Shown: positions 8,587 through 17,480, numbered from the stretch's first letter. The stretch is DNA of 34,951 bases from Helicobacter bilis ATCC 51630 (GCF_000686565.1 NZ_JMKW01000026.1:1-34951), one strand, 5' to 3'. A program made the numbers and translations. The notes: generated from the sequence alone by a model not told the origin.

Positions 8587-8879
8587 GTAGTGTATGATTT
8601 ATGGCTATTCACAACATATTTGCTAGATTCTATTTTTAGTTTTTATTTTTGGAATCTATTTTATATGAGTTGATGTGGGACTTTGGGGTGCAACATTTAT
8701 AGAATCTTGTCGCATTAAACCTTTGAAAAAACAAAATATCTTTTATGAAATCCGTGTTAGATATTTCGCGTTTCTCAAAACATGATAAATCATTGTGTTA
8801 GATTCTAGCAACTAAGCAAAAGTTCCATTACAAACGACAACACAATAATAACTTTGAAAAAGAAGCAGAGTTAAGCTAC
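8587..8879. other. Intergenic region with degenerate repeat words
   Basis: The region lies between two convergent genes. It contains several AGATTCT/AGAATCT words, a GTGGGA...GGGGTGC word near 8675-8695 like those at 515-535 and 15558-15585, and a degenerate CHVERSE repeat at 8759-8788. No gene was seen. Confidence 0.5.
8759..8788 (-). repeat. CHVERSE interspersed repeat, copy 2 (degenerate, intergenic)
   Basis: The plus strand AGATATTTCGCG..CTCAA.ACATGA matches copy 4 near 15505 with a few changes. It is not inside a reading frame, so the element is not confined to coding sequence. Confidence 0.55.
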
Positions 8880-9683
8880 TCACTCGTTTATGCTAGATTC
8901 TAAAGTGCCAATCTGCTCACCCATTCTCACAACTTCGCCCGATTTTACACTCCAGTTAGCCTGTGCGATTAATACGATAGTAGATCCCATTTCAAAAAAT
9001 CCTATCTCTTCACCTGCGTTTAATGCAATAGGCTTTTCATAAGTATAAACACAATCGCCTTGCTTTGCGTTTGTCTGTATTGCCTTATCAAATAAAAACT
9101 GCATTTTACCGACATTTAACGCACCGACAGCGACATAATACATAATGCTTTGATTATATTTGCAACGCATTTTTAGCACGACTCGCTCATTTTGTATGAA
9201 TAGATTCTCATTTTTATACAAACTTGCAAAATTCACCGGCAAAAGCTTACCAGAAAAATACTTTGCCTCCAAAATCTCTAAATCACACGGGGCATGATAG
9301 TGATGATAATCCTTTGGTGATAAATAGAGATTTAAAAAGCTATATGTATCTAAATCATGCACTGCACCGAGTAAATCAGCAACCTTATAGCTTTTACCTT
9401 TAATCTGCAGGGCAGTTTGCTGTGTAATGCGACCAGATTCTGTAATAAGAGAATCTGTTGGGCTAATGAGATTAAAAGGGATTGTATGCAGGATTCTAGG
9501 CTTTATAAGCTTTCGTGTAAAAAGTGCGTTTAGCGTAGGATAAGATTCTAAACTCTCAAATTCGCTAAGATTGATTTTAAAGAAATCAACATAAAAGCGA
9601 TTGATCGCATATTGCATACTTTTTGGGAATCTTGTATGGGCAAATCGCCCAAATAGACGAGAAATAACATTAGTTGATAGCAC
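8880..9683 (-). CDS. psd: Phosphatidylserine decarboxylase proenzyme
   Basis: The 267-residue enzyme makes phosphatidylethanolamine from phosphatidylserine at the inner membrane. It self-cleaves within G-S-T (residues 233-235, FFEMGSTIVLI) to give a pyruvoyl group on the small subunit. Family blocks TLNALFTRKLKP-like (about 50-60), DSLI and KDYHHYHAPCD are present. The length agrees with Helicobacter Psd as I recall it. The start is GTG, with an AAGGA site 7 bases upstream. It is divergent from the response regulator gene. Confidence 0.93.
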   Translation of the reverse strand: MLSTNVISRLFGRFAHTRFPKSMQYAINRFYVDFFKINLSEFESLESYPTLNALFTRKLIKPRILHTIPFNLISPTDSLITESGRITQQTALQIKGKSYKVADLLGAVHDLDTYSFLNLYLSPKDYHHYHAPCDLEILEAKYFSGKLLPVNFASLYKNENLFIQNERVVLKMRCKYNQSIMYYVAVGALNVGKMQFLFDKAIQTNAKQGDCVYTYEKPIALNAGEEIGFFEMGSTIVLIAQANWSVKSGEVVRMGEQIGTLESSINE

Positions 9684-9712
9684 AAATATCCTTATAAAAG
9701 AAATAAGACATA

Positions 9713-9718
9713 ATTATA
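9713..9718 (-). promoter_or_regulatory. Putative psd -10 box
   Basis: The minus strand reads TATGATATAATTATG, with TATAAT 30 bases before the GTG start. Confidence 0.4.
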
Positions 9719-9782
9719 TCATAGACTTTATAATATGACTTTCAAATAACATCACACCATTTATGACAAAAGAAAACTAAGC

Positions 9783-9788
9783 TATAAT
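9783..9788 (+). promoter_or_regulatory. Putative -10 box of the PhoB-like regulator
   Basis: TATAAT in the context AAGCTATAATAAATC, 26 bases before the ATG; TTGGAGTG serves as ribosome site. Confidence 0.45.
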
Positions 9789-9814
9789 AAATCATATTAT
9801 TTTGGAGTGAAACA

Positions 9815-10489
9815 ATGATTTTTATCCTAGAAGATGAACATGCGATACGAGAACTTATTGAATACGCATTAAATACGCATTCTTTAGAATCAAAGGGCTT
9901 TGCGACACCATCAGCCTTTTTTGAAGAACTCAATGCTTTGAGTGAAGATTGTATGCCTGAACTCATCTTGCTTGATATGATGCTACCAGAGCAAGATGGC
10001 ATAGAAGTCCTAAAGATTCTAAAGAAAAAGCAATCAACAAAGCATATACCAGTCATTCTTTTAACTGCAAAAATCGGTGAGCTAGATAAGGTTTATGGGC
10101 TAAATATGGGTGCTGATGACTATGTAACAAAGCCCTTTGGTGTGCTAGAATTACTTGCTAGAATAAACGCTTTATTGAGACGAACGCGTGGATTATCCCT
10201 TGATGAATACAGCTTTCAAGAAATCACTCTTAATCCAAAAACGCGTATAGTTAGCTCTAATGGTGTGCCTGTAAATCTTACTTATAAAGAGTTTGAAATG
10301 CTTATGCTATTCCTTGCTAATCCGCATTTAGTCTTTACAAGAGAGCAGCTTTTAGAATCTATTTGGGGTAGTGAGTTTCAAACACGCACAGTTGATGTGC
10401 ATATCAATACCTTACGCACAAAGCTTGGGGAAAGCGGCAAATACATTCAAACCGTGCGTGGCGTTGGCTATAAAATCGCGCAAATATAA
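9815..10489 (+). CDS. PhoB-like OmpR-family response regulator
   Basis: The 224-residue protein has a receiver domain (1 to about 120) with acidic pocket EDE (6-8), phosphoacceptor Asp in LILLDMMLPEQDG (near 52-54), T in LLTAK and K in YVTKPF. A winged-helix domain follows (about 130-224), with LTYKEFEMLMLF, TREQLLESIWG, RTVDVHINTLRTKLG and TVRGVGYK. The sequence MLPEQDGIEVLKILKK is close to PhoB/PhosR regulators, so phosphate control is plausible but not shown. Its kinase gene begins 17 bases downstream and is frameshifted, so this regulator may lack its normal phosphodonor. Confidence 0.88.
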   Translation: MIFILEDEHAIRELIEYALNTHSLESKGFATPSAFFEELNALSEDCMPELILLDMMLPEQDGIEVLKILKKKQSTKHIPVILLTAKIGELDKVYGLNMGADDYVTKPFGVLELLARINALLRRTRGLSLDEYSFQEITLNPKTRIVSSNGVPVNLTYKEFEMLMLFLANPHLVFTREQLLESIWGSEFQTRTVDVHINTLRTKLGESGKYIQTVRGVGYKIAQI

Positions 10490-10505
10490 GTGAAGTGAGT
10501 GGATT

Positions 10506-11335
10506 TTGCGGCAAAGGATATTTTGGACTATTTTTGTTGTATGCTTTGGGTGGGTATTGCTTGGATTATGGGCTAGTTTCGTCTTTTTTACAAACTATTA
10601 TGAAAAGCAGATACTATTACATTTAAAGCAAAATAGCCATTATATTGAGATAGGGTTAAAACAGCAGGGAATCTCTTATCACATATTAATACCGCCTATC
10701 GTGTAAGCCTTATAGATTCTCATGGTAATGTTGTATATGATAATCTTGCATTAAAAGAAGCACTTGATAATCATGCAGAAAGGATAGAGTTTAAAGAAAG
10801 CATGCAGCAAGAAATGCTTTATCACGCTGTAAAGATTATGTTAGATAGGGGGCTTATAGAATCTAGTGTGAGTTTAGAAACTAGCTCAAATTTTAGTAAA
10901 AATCTAGATTCTACGCCAACAAGCCACGCAAACAAAACCACAAATTCTAGCAATTGCTCTATGGCTTTGGAGGCTTTGGCTAAATTAGAGGGTAGGAGTT
11001 ATCTAAGCAATATGACTATCCATCACAATTTAGCCAATCGTTCAAATTGTATAGACAAGGGCGAAAATTTAGCGAATCTAGATTCTAAAAACTCCAAAAC
11101 GCCAACTGCGGAAGTATCTTGTGATGATTTTGTGGGTTGTGAAGCTTTTTTTGCGAGAAGCTACCTAAGCGGTAGTGCCGAAGCAAAAAAAGCAAACTCC
11201 CGCAAAAGCACACAAGAGACAACGCAGAATCTAGATTTTACTCAAAATCCTAAAAACCTACAAGCCTATATCTTACGCATAGCAAGCCCACAAAAAATAT
11301 GCCCTCACTTCTCTATGATACCTTGCCCTATATGA
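10506..11335 (+). pseudogene. PhoR-like sensor kinase, N-terminal sensor part (frameshifted)
   Basis: A TTG start at 10506, after a GAAGTGAGTGGA site, gives a transmembrane helix (IFWTIFVVCFGWVLLGLWASFVFF) and then stops at 10706. Homologous sequence continues in another frame from about 10688 (NTAYRVSLIDSHGNVVYDN) to 11335; near 10682-10688 an ATAT repeat could have gained two bases. The second frame then loses phase at an A6 run (11292-11297), where A7 would join it to the kinase core. Residues encoded by about 10860-11240 are a Ser/Asn/Thr-rich insertion with repeat-like segments, including GCEAFFARSYLSG. The product as read would be three separate pieces. Confidence 0.75.
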
Positions 11336-12690
11336 GCCTTATTCTATTTGCGTGTTTGGCGGTTAGCTTTATGCTTGCAAGAAGCATTGCAAACTTTATT
11401 ATCGCACCACTTAACGCACTCAATCTAGAGAATCCACTTGGACTAAAAAGCTATAAAGAACTCTCACCACTTTTACATAAGATTGATGAGCAAAATCGCT
11501 TGATAGATTCTCAAATAAAGCAACTACAAGCAGACAAGGAAACATTTAATGCGATTACGCAAAATATGAAAGATGGCTTTTTGCTACTTGATTCTAAAGG
11601 TAGTGTTTTATCATTTAATAAAAGTTCTATGAAGTTTTTTGGAACATTGCATGAAGGCATGAATATAGCCACACTAGATACGCAATATAAAAAATGGTTT
11701 AATCTTGCAATGCAGGGTGAAAAGCTAACAGAAATCATACATAAAAACGACCGCACCTATCAAGTCATTATAGAATCTGTGCTTAACTCCACTAAAGCAC
11801 AAAATTTTGAGAATCTAGAATCTAACGCAATAGCCCATCATGTTGATTGTAGCAAAATAACTAATACAGAATCTAAAAGCGAGTTTTCATATATAATTCA
11901 AAACAATGATACAGAATCTAGCGATTTTAACCCAAATCTCACAGCCAATCAAAGTAAAGAAAATACAACAAAAATAACCCCAATCGGCGTAGCCTTACTC
12001 CTACACGACATTACAGAAAAAGCACAAAGAGAGCAGTTAAGACGAGAATTTAGCGCAAATGTATCACATGAGCTAAAAACCCCACTCACGAGCATTTTAG
12101 CCGTGCTTGAAATGCTGCAAAACAATATCATTAAACAAGAAGACATTCCAAAATTTCTTTGCAATATACATAAGGAAGCAAGGCATTTAATGGCTTTGAT
12201 TGAAGATATAATTATCCTAAATGAGCTTGATAATGACTACACTTTTACGCCTTATCCGCTTTCCATGCGAAATCTTTGTGAAATTACTCTATCTATGTTT
12301 AAAGATTCTATCCAGCAAAAAGGGCTTTCTTGTGCTATACAAGGCGATGATTTTTTGGTGATGGGAGAGCAGCGACTACTTCTTGTTATGCTTTCTCATC
12401 TCTGTGAGAATGCTATAAAATACAATAAGGATAAGGGCAATATAGAGATAATCCTTGATGCGACACACAAAACATTGCATATCAAAGATAGTGGCATTGG
12501 CATACCAGAAATGTATCATGAGAGAGTGTTTGAGCGATTCTTCTGTGTGGATAAAAGCCACTCAAGCATGATAAATGGCACAGGACTTGGCTTAAGCATA
12601 GTTAAACATGTAGCACACCTACACCATGCAAAAATCAATCTTAATAGCACACTTAACATAGGCACTAGCATTTCTCTTTGCTTTAGTTAG
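11299..12690 (+). CDS. PhoR-like histidine kinase core (3' part of frameshifted gene)
   Basis: This frame encodes a second transmembrane helix (LPYMSLILFACLAVSFMLA), a HAMP-like linker, a PAS-like region (NMKDGFLLLDSKGSVLSFN), then the H-box REFSANVSHELKTPLTSI. The N-box HLCENAIKYN, G1 DSGIGIP, F-box ERFFCVDK and G2 GTGLGLSIVKH follow. The ERFF-x-VDKS and GLSIVKH sequences are typical of PhoR kinases. An Asn/Ser/Glu insertion lies between PAS and the H-box. The ATG at 11299 has no ribosome site and is probably an internal codon of the original gene. Catalytic residues look intact. Confidence 0.75.
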   Translation: MPSLLYDTLPYMSLILFACLAVSFMLARSIANFIIAPLNALNLENPLGLKSYKELSPLLHKIDEQNRLIDSQIKQLQADKETFNAITQNMKDGFLLLDSKGSVLSFNKSSMKFFGTLHEGMNIATLDTQYKKWFNLAMQGEKLTEIIHKNDRTYQVIIESVLNSTKAQNFENLESNAIAHHVDCSKITNTESKSEFSYIIQNNDTESSDFNPNLTANQSKENTTKITPIGVALLLHDITEKAQREQLRREFSANVSHELKTPLTSILAVLEMLQNNIIKQEDIPKFLCNIHKEARHLMALIEDIIILNELDNDYTFTPYPLSMRNLCEITLSMFKDSIQQKGLSCAIQGDDFLVMGEQRLLLVMLSHLCENAIKYNKDKGNIEIILDATHKTLHIKDSGIGIPEMYHERVFERFFCVDKSHSSMINGTGLGLSIVKHVAHLHHAKINLNSTLNIGTSISLCFS

Positions 12691-12981
12691 AATGAGATTG
12701 CAACTTATTTAATGCAAATTTAAGGCAAAGTAAATATTAACCTATCCCTAATGTATCGCCATAGAGAATCTAAAATATAAACAAAAGGGCTAGTAGGACA
12801 AAACATATTGTTTGTAAAATAAGAGTAATCCAAGCAAAACGACTAACAAAGATCAAGGCAATTAACCCGCAAAATCGTTATTGAAAACTAACTTCAGCAA
12901 CAATCACAAGCCAAACAATTAACGCTAAATAAAACAGCAATCAAACACTAAAACATGCAAATAAAGCACCTGCAATAAAAC

Positions 12982-13290
12982 TCACTCTCCCTCAAAATTC
13001 CTTTTATCAAGCACCTCTAACCTCGCATCAAGCAGGGCTAATTGAAACTGCAAGAATCCTAGTATAAGATCTAGCTTTGCTTGTATTTGATTCTGTGTAT
13101 CTTCAGCACTCTCTAACCATAAATCATCTTGTTTCAATCCCTCAAATAGCACAAATATACGCTCTTTAAAGCTCTGTAAAAACTCCGTCTCACCAGTATT
13201 TACACCAAGCCTTATATCCTTAAATCCCTTTTCATCAACGCTATTTTCAATCTCACTCAGCGTTTGCAATACAACATCTTTTAATTCCAT
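12982..13290 (-). CDS. CiaD-like small protein
   Basis: The 102-residue acidic protein starts MELKDVVLQTLSEIE and has SEFLQSFKERIFVLFEGL-like and LDLILGFLQFQLALLDARLEVL segments, predicted helical. The pattern recalls the Campylobacter/Helicobacter family called CiaD-like (Cj0788), which I know only by outline. It overlaps the upstream TPR gene by 10 bases and has AGGGTGG upstream, so the pair is coupled. Confidence 0.5.
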   Translation of the reverse strand: MELKDVVLQTLSEIENSVDEKGFKDIRLGVNTGETEFLQSFKERIFVLFEGLKQDDLWLESAEDTQNQIQAKLDLILGFLQFQLALLDARLEVLDKRNFEGE

Positions 13291-13568
13291 TGACTAAACC
13301 ACCCTGTTAAATTTTTTGGATTCTCTTTGAATATAGCGATTTTTTCCTGCATGAGTTTCATGTCTAGATTCTTTGTGATAAGGCTTTTATCTTTTTTAAA
13401 CTTTAATGCCATTTCATTTGCTTTTATGCCTAAATGTGCTTCTTTTATCAGTTCTGTGCTTAAAGTTTTAGAATCTTTTTCAAGCACCTGCTCAAAAAAT
13501 GCCAACGCCTCTTCATGCCTGCCTATCATCTCATAAATATAGCCTAAGCTTAATAGTTTCCTACTCAT
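13281..13568 (-). CDS. Small TPR-like protein
   Basis: The 95-residue protein begins with one clear tetratricopeptide unit, LLSLGYIYEMIGRHEEALAF, continuing FEQVLEKD. The rest is helical and Lys-rich. GGGGGAAA precedes the ATG. It overlaps and probably couples to the CiaD-like gene. No specific role can be assigned. Confidence 0.6.
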   Translation of the reverse strand: MSRKLLSLGYIYEMIGRHEEALAFFEQVLEKDSKTLSTELIKEAHLGIKANEMALKFKKDKSLITKNLDMKLMQEKIAIFKENPKNLTGWFSQWN

Positions 13569-13657
13569 AGCATTTCCCCCAAATCATTAGAAAAATAAAG
13601 GCTAATTATAGCCTACTTCATCATTATTTCATATCTTTTTTGCAAAATGCCAAAGCA

Positions 13658-15919
13658 CTACCACCTATATCCCAACGAAAAAGTAGCAATCCTAAGCTGT
13701 CCTACCCCACCACTCGCATAAATGCTACTTGAGCTATCCTTAAAAGTATTACTCAAAGACACACCCACATCAAAATCACGGAAATTATACTTCGCACCAA
13801 GCCCTATCATATAGCCATTACTATCAGGGATACCTATGGCAGTTTGTGGCACGGGGGCTTTATCATACGCTGCTGAAAGCATAAGTCGCAGACGCTTTGT
13901 GATATAAGTCGCCCCAACCCTAAAAGTATGCGTATCTACCCAGCCATTCCCCATAGCTACAGCTGTAAAATCAGCCAAACCCACCATACCCATGAGTTGC
14001 TCTTGACTAAAGCTCTCTGGCACACTGCCCGGACTAGCAGTAAATTTTGCCTCGTCCCAGCCAAACTCTGTGTCAAACTTCCTACCCCTACTCCAAAATG
14101 TCCGCTCATAAGTCGCCTCTAATCGCAACTTATGCTTATTTTTAAATGTCCAGTCATGGCTATATGCAATGGTTAGAATCTCAGGCATAGTTACATAGAG
14201 ATATAGGGGGGCGTCCATTCGCACACTCCCTACTGGACCACCAATAATCGTATCTGCACTCACCTTACCTTTAAACTGCATGGCAACCGGGCTATTATAC
14301 ACCACAGAAAACATACCGCCATCTCCCACTCTAGCCGACACACTCGCACGATAGCCAAAGCCTATATCACTGCCATCACTTTTCTGCACGACTTGAGCTG
14401 TGCCGACAAGGCAGGTTTGAAGTCTAGCTACCAATGCTTTAATAGCGTCAAGTTGAGTTGCATTGGGCGGTATGCCTAAAACAGGATAGAAAGCAGGATT
14501 TTCAATCATCATGTCAAATAAACTCGCCATATCTGGTGGAATAAGCCCATCAGGCAAAGACTCCAAAATGTCGGGATTAAAGGCTGGTGTGCAGTTTTTG
14601 CCGGAACCCTCTATATAATTGTCATTTGGATTCGAAGTGGGCTTACCATCCGACCCTATAATAAATTCATTTTTGGTATCATCGGGTAATTTACCATCTG
14701 TTGGATTTTTATTTTGCTGTTGAGCTGTGCCTAAAGGCACATATACGATATTATTAAACTTTCCCATGCCATATAAAAGGCGTGGAGCAAAACCCACAGA
14801 GATTCTGTCCCTATAGGTGTAGCTAATCGATGGGGCAAACTCGATTAAGAATATAAACACATCTTGTAGAAACTCACCGCCCAAGCCATTCCACTTCATC
14901 GCTAAACCACTAGGGGCGATGAAACTCGCCCCAAAGGTAAAGCCATTATAATTTTTTGATTTATAGAAAAATTTTGGCAACATAAAGTTTGTATCGCCAG
15001 TCGAGCCATCTACCATAGCAGAATCTGCTGTTGTATGTTGCAATTCAACTTTTTTTGGAATCTTATTCATTATTGCATCATATACAGGTGGACCAACAAG
15101 AGGAATGTTTTTAATGCCCTCTAAAATACTTATATCATAATCCATATATGTAATAGAACTTAATCCTTGATTTGTAGTCGGCACTTGAAACTTAAATCCC
15201 GGGATATTAATGAGTGAGAAAGCAAACTCAAACTCATGCTTATTCTCCCCCCAATCGTTTTTAAAGCCCATATTCGCAGGATTATAGTAACTCGCATCAG
15301 CACCCCTAGCCCCTGCTACATACGCAGAGCTTAAAGCTGTAGCATTCAAGCTTTGCTCTTGAATCTTAAAGCCATTTGCTGACATTTTTGCATAAAACAT
15401 ACATGAAAATAGACATAATACCACCGCCTTTACTTTTATGTTTTTAATTTCTTGCTTTTTTGTCATTTTGAGCGATAGCGAAAAATCTTTTTTAGAATCT
15501 TGGCTAGATATTTCGCTTCGCTCAACATGGCAATTTTTAGATTCTAGATTCTTATCCAAATGGGTGGGTGTAGGGCGTAGGGGTGCAAAATTGCAAGATT
15601 CTAGATTCTGTTTAGAGATTAGGTTTTGTTTAGATTCTAAAACCTTGTCATATTGAGCCGTAGACGAAATATCTTTTTTAGAATCTAAATCTTGCTTAGA
15701 TTCTAAGCTAGATACTTCAGCTAACGCCGTAGTATGACAAACTATCTTAGATTGCAAAACTTTGCCGTTTCTTAGAGAATCTGTGCTTTGCATAATCAAG
15801 CAAAGAATCTGTTTTATTATGGTTTTGAATCTTTGTGAATGTATAAAATTATGTTTTTTGCCCCAAATCCCTACACCCATATATTGAAATAATTTTAATA
15901 TATAATTGTTTTTATACAT
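13658..15919 (-). CDS. FadL/OmpP1-type outer membrane transporter with repeat-rich N-terminal extension
   Basis: The porin part reads MSANGFKIQEQSLNATALSSAYVAGA, then YYNPANMGF, the FadL N-terminal hatch signature. Amphipathic strands follow to the C-terminal FSLGYRW. FadL proteins move hydrophobic molecules through the outer membrane. The normal signal peptide is KNIKVKAVVLCLFSCMFYAKMSA, so a natural start would be the ATG at 15466, giving 603 residues. That ATG, however, lies inside a CHVERSE repeat and lacks a ribosome site. The frame stays open another 151 codons, through several repeats, to an ATG at 15919 preceded by GGGGTAGAG. Either the long form is made and the signal is internal, or the start has been remodelled by repeats. 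A loop near residues 385-470 (Asn/Pro/Asp-rich) is longer than in E. coli FadL. Confidence 0.8.
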   Translation of the reverse strand: MYKNNYILKLFQYMGVGIWGKKHNFIHSQRFKTIIKQILCLIMQSTDSLRNGKVLQSKIVCHTTALAEVSSLESKQDLDSKKDISSTAQYDKVLESKQNLISKQNLESCNFAPLRPTPTHLDKNLESKNCHVERSEISSQDSKKDFSLSLKMTKKQEIKNIKVKAVVLCLFSCMFYAKMSANGFKIQEQSLNATALSSAYVAGARGADASYYNPANMGFKNDWGENKHEFEFAFSLINIPGFKFQVPTTNQGLSSITYMDYDISILEGIKNIPLVGPPVYDAIMNKIPKKVELQHTTADSAMVDGSTGDTNFMLPKFFYKSKNYNGFTFGASFIAPSGLAMKWNGLGGEFLQDVFIFLIEFAPSISYTYRDRISVGFAPRLLYGMGKFNNIVYVPLGTAQQQNKNPTDGKLPDDTKNEFIIGSDGKPTSNPNDNYIEGSGKNCTPAFNPDILESLPDGLIPPDMASLFDMMIENPAFYPVLGIPPNATQLDAIKALVARLQTCLVGTAQVVQKSDGSDIGFGYRASVSARVGDGGMFSVVYNSPVAMQFKGKVSADTIIGGPVGSVRMDAPLYLYVTMPEILTIAYSHDWTFKNKHKLRLEATYERTFWSRGRKFDTEFGWDEAKFTASPGSVPESFSQEQLMGMVGLADFTAVAMGNGWVDTHTFRVGATYITKRLRLMLSAAYDKAPVPQTAIGIPDSNGYMIGLGAKYNFRDFDVGVSLSNTFKDSSSSIYASGGVGQLRIATFSLGYRW
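15461..15490 (+). repeat. CHVERSE interspersed repeat, copy 3
   Basis: The plus strand reads TGTCATTTTGAGCGATAGCG then AAAAATCT. On the coding (minus) strand this supplies the ATG at 15466. It is inverted relative to copy 4, 14 bases away. Confidence 0.75.
15505..15534 (-). repeat. CHVERSE interspersed repeat, copy 4
   Basis: The plus strand reads AGATATTTCGCTTCGCTCAA then CATGGCA. Read on the minus strand it encodes NCHVERSEISS within the FadL extension. Confidence 0.8.
15646..15675 (+). repeat. CHVERSE interspersed repeat, copy 5
   Basis: TGTCATATTGAGCCGTAGACGAAATATCTT; on the coding strand of the FadL extension it is read as KDISSTAQYDK, so the insertion frame and orientation differ from copy 4. 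Confidence 0.7.
15710..15738 (-). repeat. CHVERSE-related repeat, divergent copy 6
   Basis: AGATACTTCAG..AACGCCGTAGTATGACA keeps the ends (AGATA, ATGACA) with a different core; on the coding strand it reads VCHTTALAEVSS. It may be a related subfamily. Confidence 0.45.
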
Positions 15920-16240
15920 TCTCTACCCCAAAATATTTTTACTCTCAATCATTTATATTGCGTATTTTACAAGCATTTGTGTAAATGATCGTTACCACCC
16001 TTTTACATTATGATACATAATGCAATGATATATTTGCAAATATGTTTCATAAATCGACATTATAGCTTAAAATTTGGATTTTTCTACAAATATTTGCATA
16101 TGCAAATATTAAAATGTTGTATAAAGTGTTTTTATGTCTCTATACTGCTTAGCTGATAGTTGGATCTTCCTAACCAAAAATATAGATTTATATCTCATTA
16201 TGCTAAACACTAAAGCAAAAAATCTTATGTAATACATTAA
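15920..16240. other. 321-base AT-rich region upstream of fadL-type gene
   Basis: No gene is seen. It holds three inverted repeats, listed separately, between the end of the YiiX-like gene and the FadL-type gene start, which suggests an operator region. Confidence 0.5.
16006..16110. promoter_or_regulatory. Cluster of palindromes, possible operators
   Basis: CATTAT-GATAC-ATAATG occurs at 16006-16022. ATATTTGCAAATAT is a perfect 14-base palindrome at 16030-16043. A perfect 22-base palindrome with centre TTTGCATATGCAAA lies at 16089-16110. The latter two share ATTTGCA. The spacing and AT-rich dyads resemble sites for dimeric repressors; which one is not known. Confidence 0.4.
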
Positions 16241-16852
16241 TCACAAAGGTTTATATTGATATATCAAAGTAGATCTATCATCATTAAATAATGTAATAGG
16301 ATAGAGAATCTTTAATCGCACCACAGCAATATCAAGTGTAGAGTAACTTACATGGAGATTTACAAGCGGATTTAATAGCTCTTCGATTAAAGTCGTGCAA
16401 TAGAGCTTGTCAGTAGAATCTTTATCTTCTATCACAAAAGCTCTACCTACATAGCGACTATATGTTTTTGCAATATAGCTTTTATCATTTGAGCTTAGCT
16501 TATAGCGTTTTATTGTGATATTTGTGGCATGTGAGAGAAACTCATCGAAACTGCTAAGGATTACCTGATTTTTTAATGTTGGATTATCTTCTGTGCTCGC
16601 ATGTAATATTTGCGTGGGATTTAGCGATACAACAATGCCTACATGCGTCAAATTGCCACCACTAGCCTTTGCGATTAACTCACTATCTACGCCGATACCA
16701 TATCTAAAGATTATATCGCCTATCTCAAGGGCTGGAATATCGCCGAGATTCTCAAGCTTTAAGCCTTTGAAGTCATCATGCTTGTTATAAAAATAAATGA
16801 AACTAAAAGGGATAATACTAAGCATAATAATGACTAAAAGCTTAGTTTTCAA
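16241..16852 (-). CDS. YiiX/YebB-like NlpC/P60-fold cysteine hydrolase
   Basis: The 203-residue protein has an N-terminal transmembrane/signal helix (LLVIIMLSIIPFSFIYFY). It shows the YiiX pattern GDIIFRYG (about 45-52), catalytic His in LTHVGIVV (near 70) and catalytic Cys in LYCTTLIEEL (near 150). Such enzymes cleave amide bonds in murein- or lipid-linked substrates at the envelope. The start is TTG at 16852, inside the stop codon of the upstream lipoprotein gene (TTGA overlap), so translation depends on that gene. An in-frame stop just upstream excludes a longer form. Confidence 0.75.
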   Translation of the reverse strand: MKTKLLVIIMLSIIPFSFIYFYNKHDDFKGLKLENLGDIPALEIGDIIFRYGIGVDSELIAKASGGNLTHVGIVVSLNPTQILHASTEDNPTLKNQVILSSFDEFLSHATNITIKRYKLSSNDKSYIAKTYSRYVGRAFVIEDKDSTDKLYCTTLIEELLNPLVNLHVSYSTLDIAVVRLKILYPITLFNDDRSTLIYQYKPL

Positions 16853-17290
16853 TGATTAATCTTTTCGATACGATAGATTGCAGACTTAAATATTAACTTT
16901 GAATAGCCTATCATCCATGTTCCATTAACTCTTACAAGTTTAACCTTTCTAGTTTCAGTCTTATCTGACTCATTGTAGCTAACTTTTAGTGTGATCTCTG
17001 CCTTATCGCCCTCAATCTTTTCTTCAGTTACCTCTATATCTTTTATACCACCTTTTTTTTGTTACCTTGTCTTTCACTAATCCTGCTGTCAATGCGATTT
17101 TGCCCTCATACTCATCTCTTTTGCTCTCATCTTCTATATATGTGAGTTTTACTGCACCTTTCTTATCACCATTAGCCATTGCTTTATAAAACGATATTGC
17201 CACATCTTTTGGCTCTGCATTAGAACACGCAACAAAAAATACCGAAAACAAAGCAAATATAACACTAAAAACTGCAAATCTAGATTTCAT
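16849..17290 (-). pseudogene. DUF4878-type lipoprotein with frameshift in an A8 run
   Basis: From the ATG at 17290 the protein has a lipobox signal (FALFSVFFVACSN, Cys at about 22). It then reads EPKDVAISFYKAMANGDKKGAVKLTY, typical of the DUF4878 lipoprotein family. The frame ends early at 17024 with KRWYKRYRGN. If the A8 run (minus strand, 17053-17060) had seven A, the frame would read through KKGGIKDIEVTEEKIEGDKAEITLKVSY to a TGA at 16849. That restores a normal domain of about 146 residues and a TTGA coupling to the YiiX-like gene. It may be a phase-variable slippage site, a pseudogene or a sequencing error. Confidence 0.7.
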
Positions 17291-17480
17291 AAAAACCCCT
17301 TAAAAAGTAAAATGCTTGAGGTTATAATGTAAAAATACAGAATTGCTTAATAAATTTTAAAAACACGCTATTTTTTGCTCTTTAGATAGTTTAATACGCC
17401 AGAGATTATATGATTTAAAAAGATTCATAAAAATCAATAATACTAAGATTCTAAGCCACTTTTTATTGCTTAGAATATAA

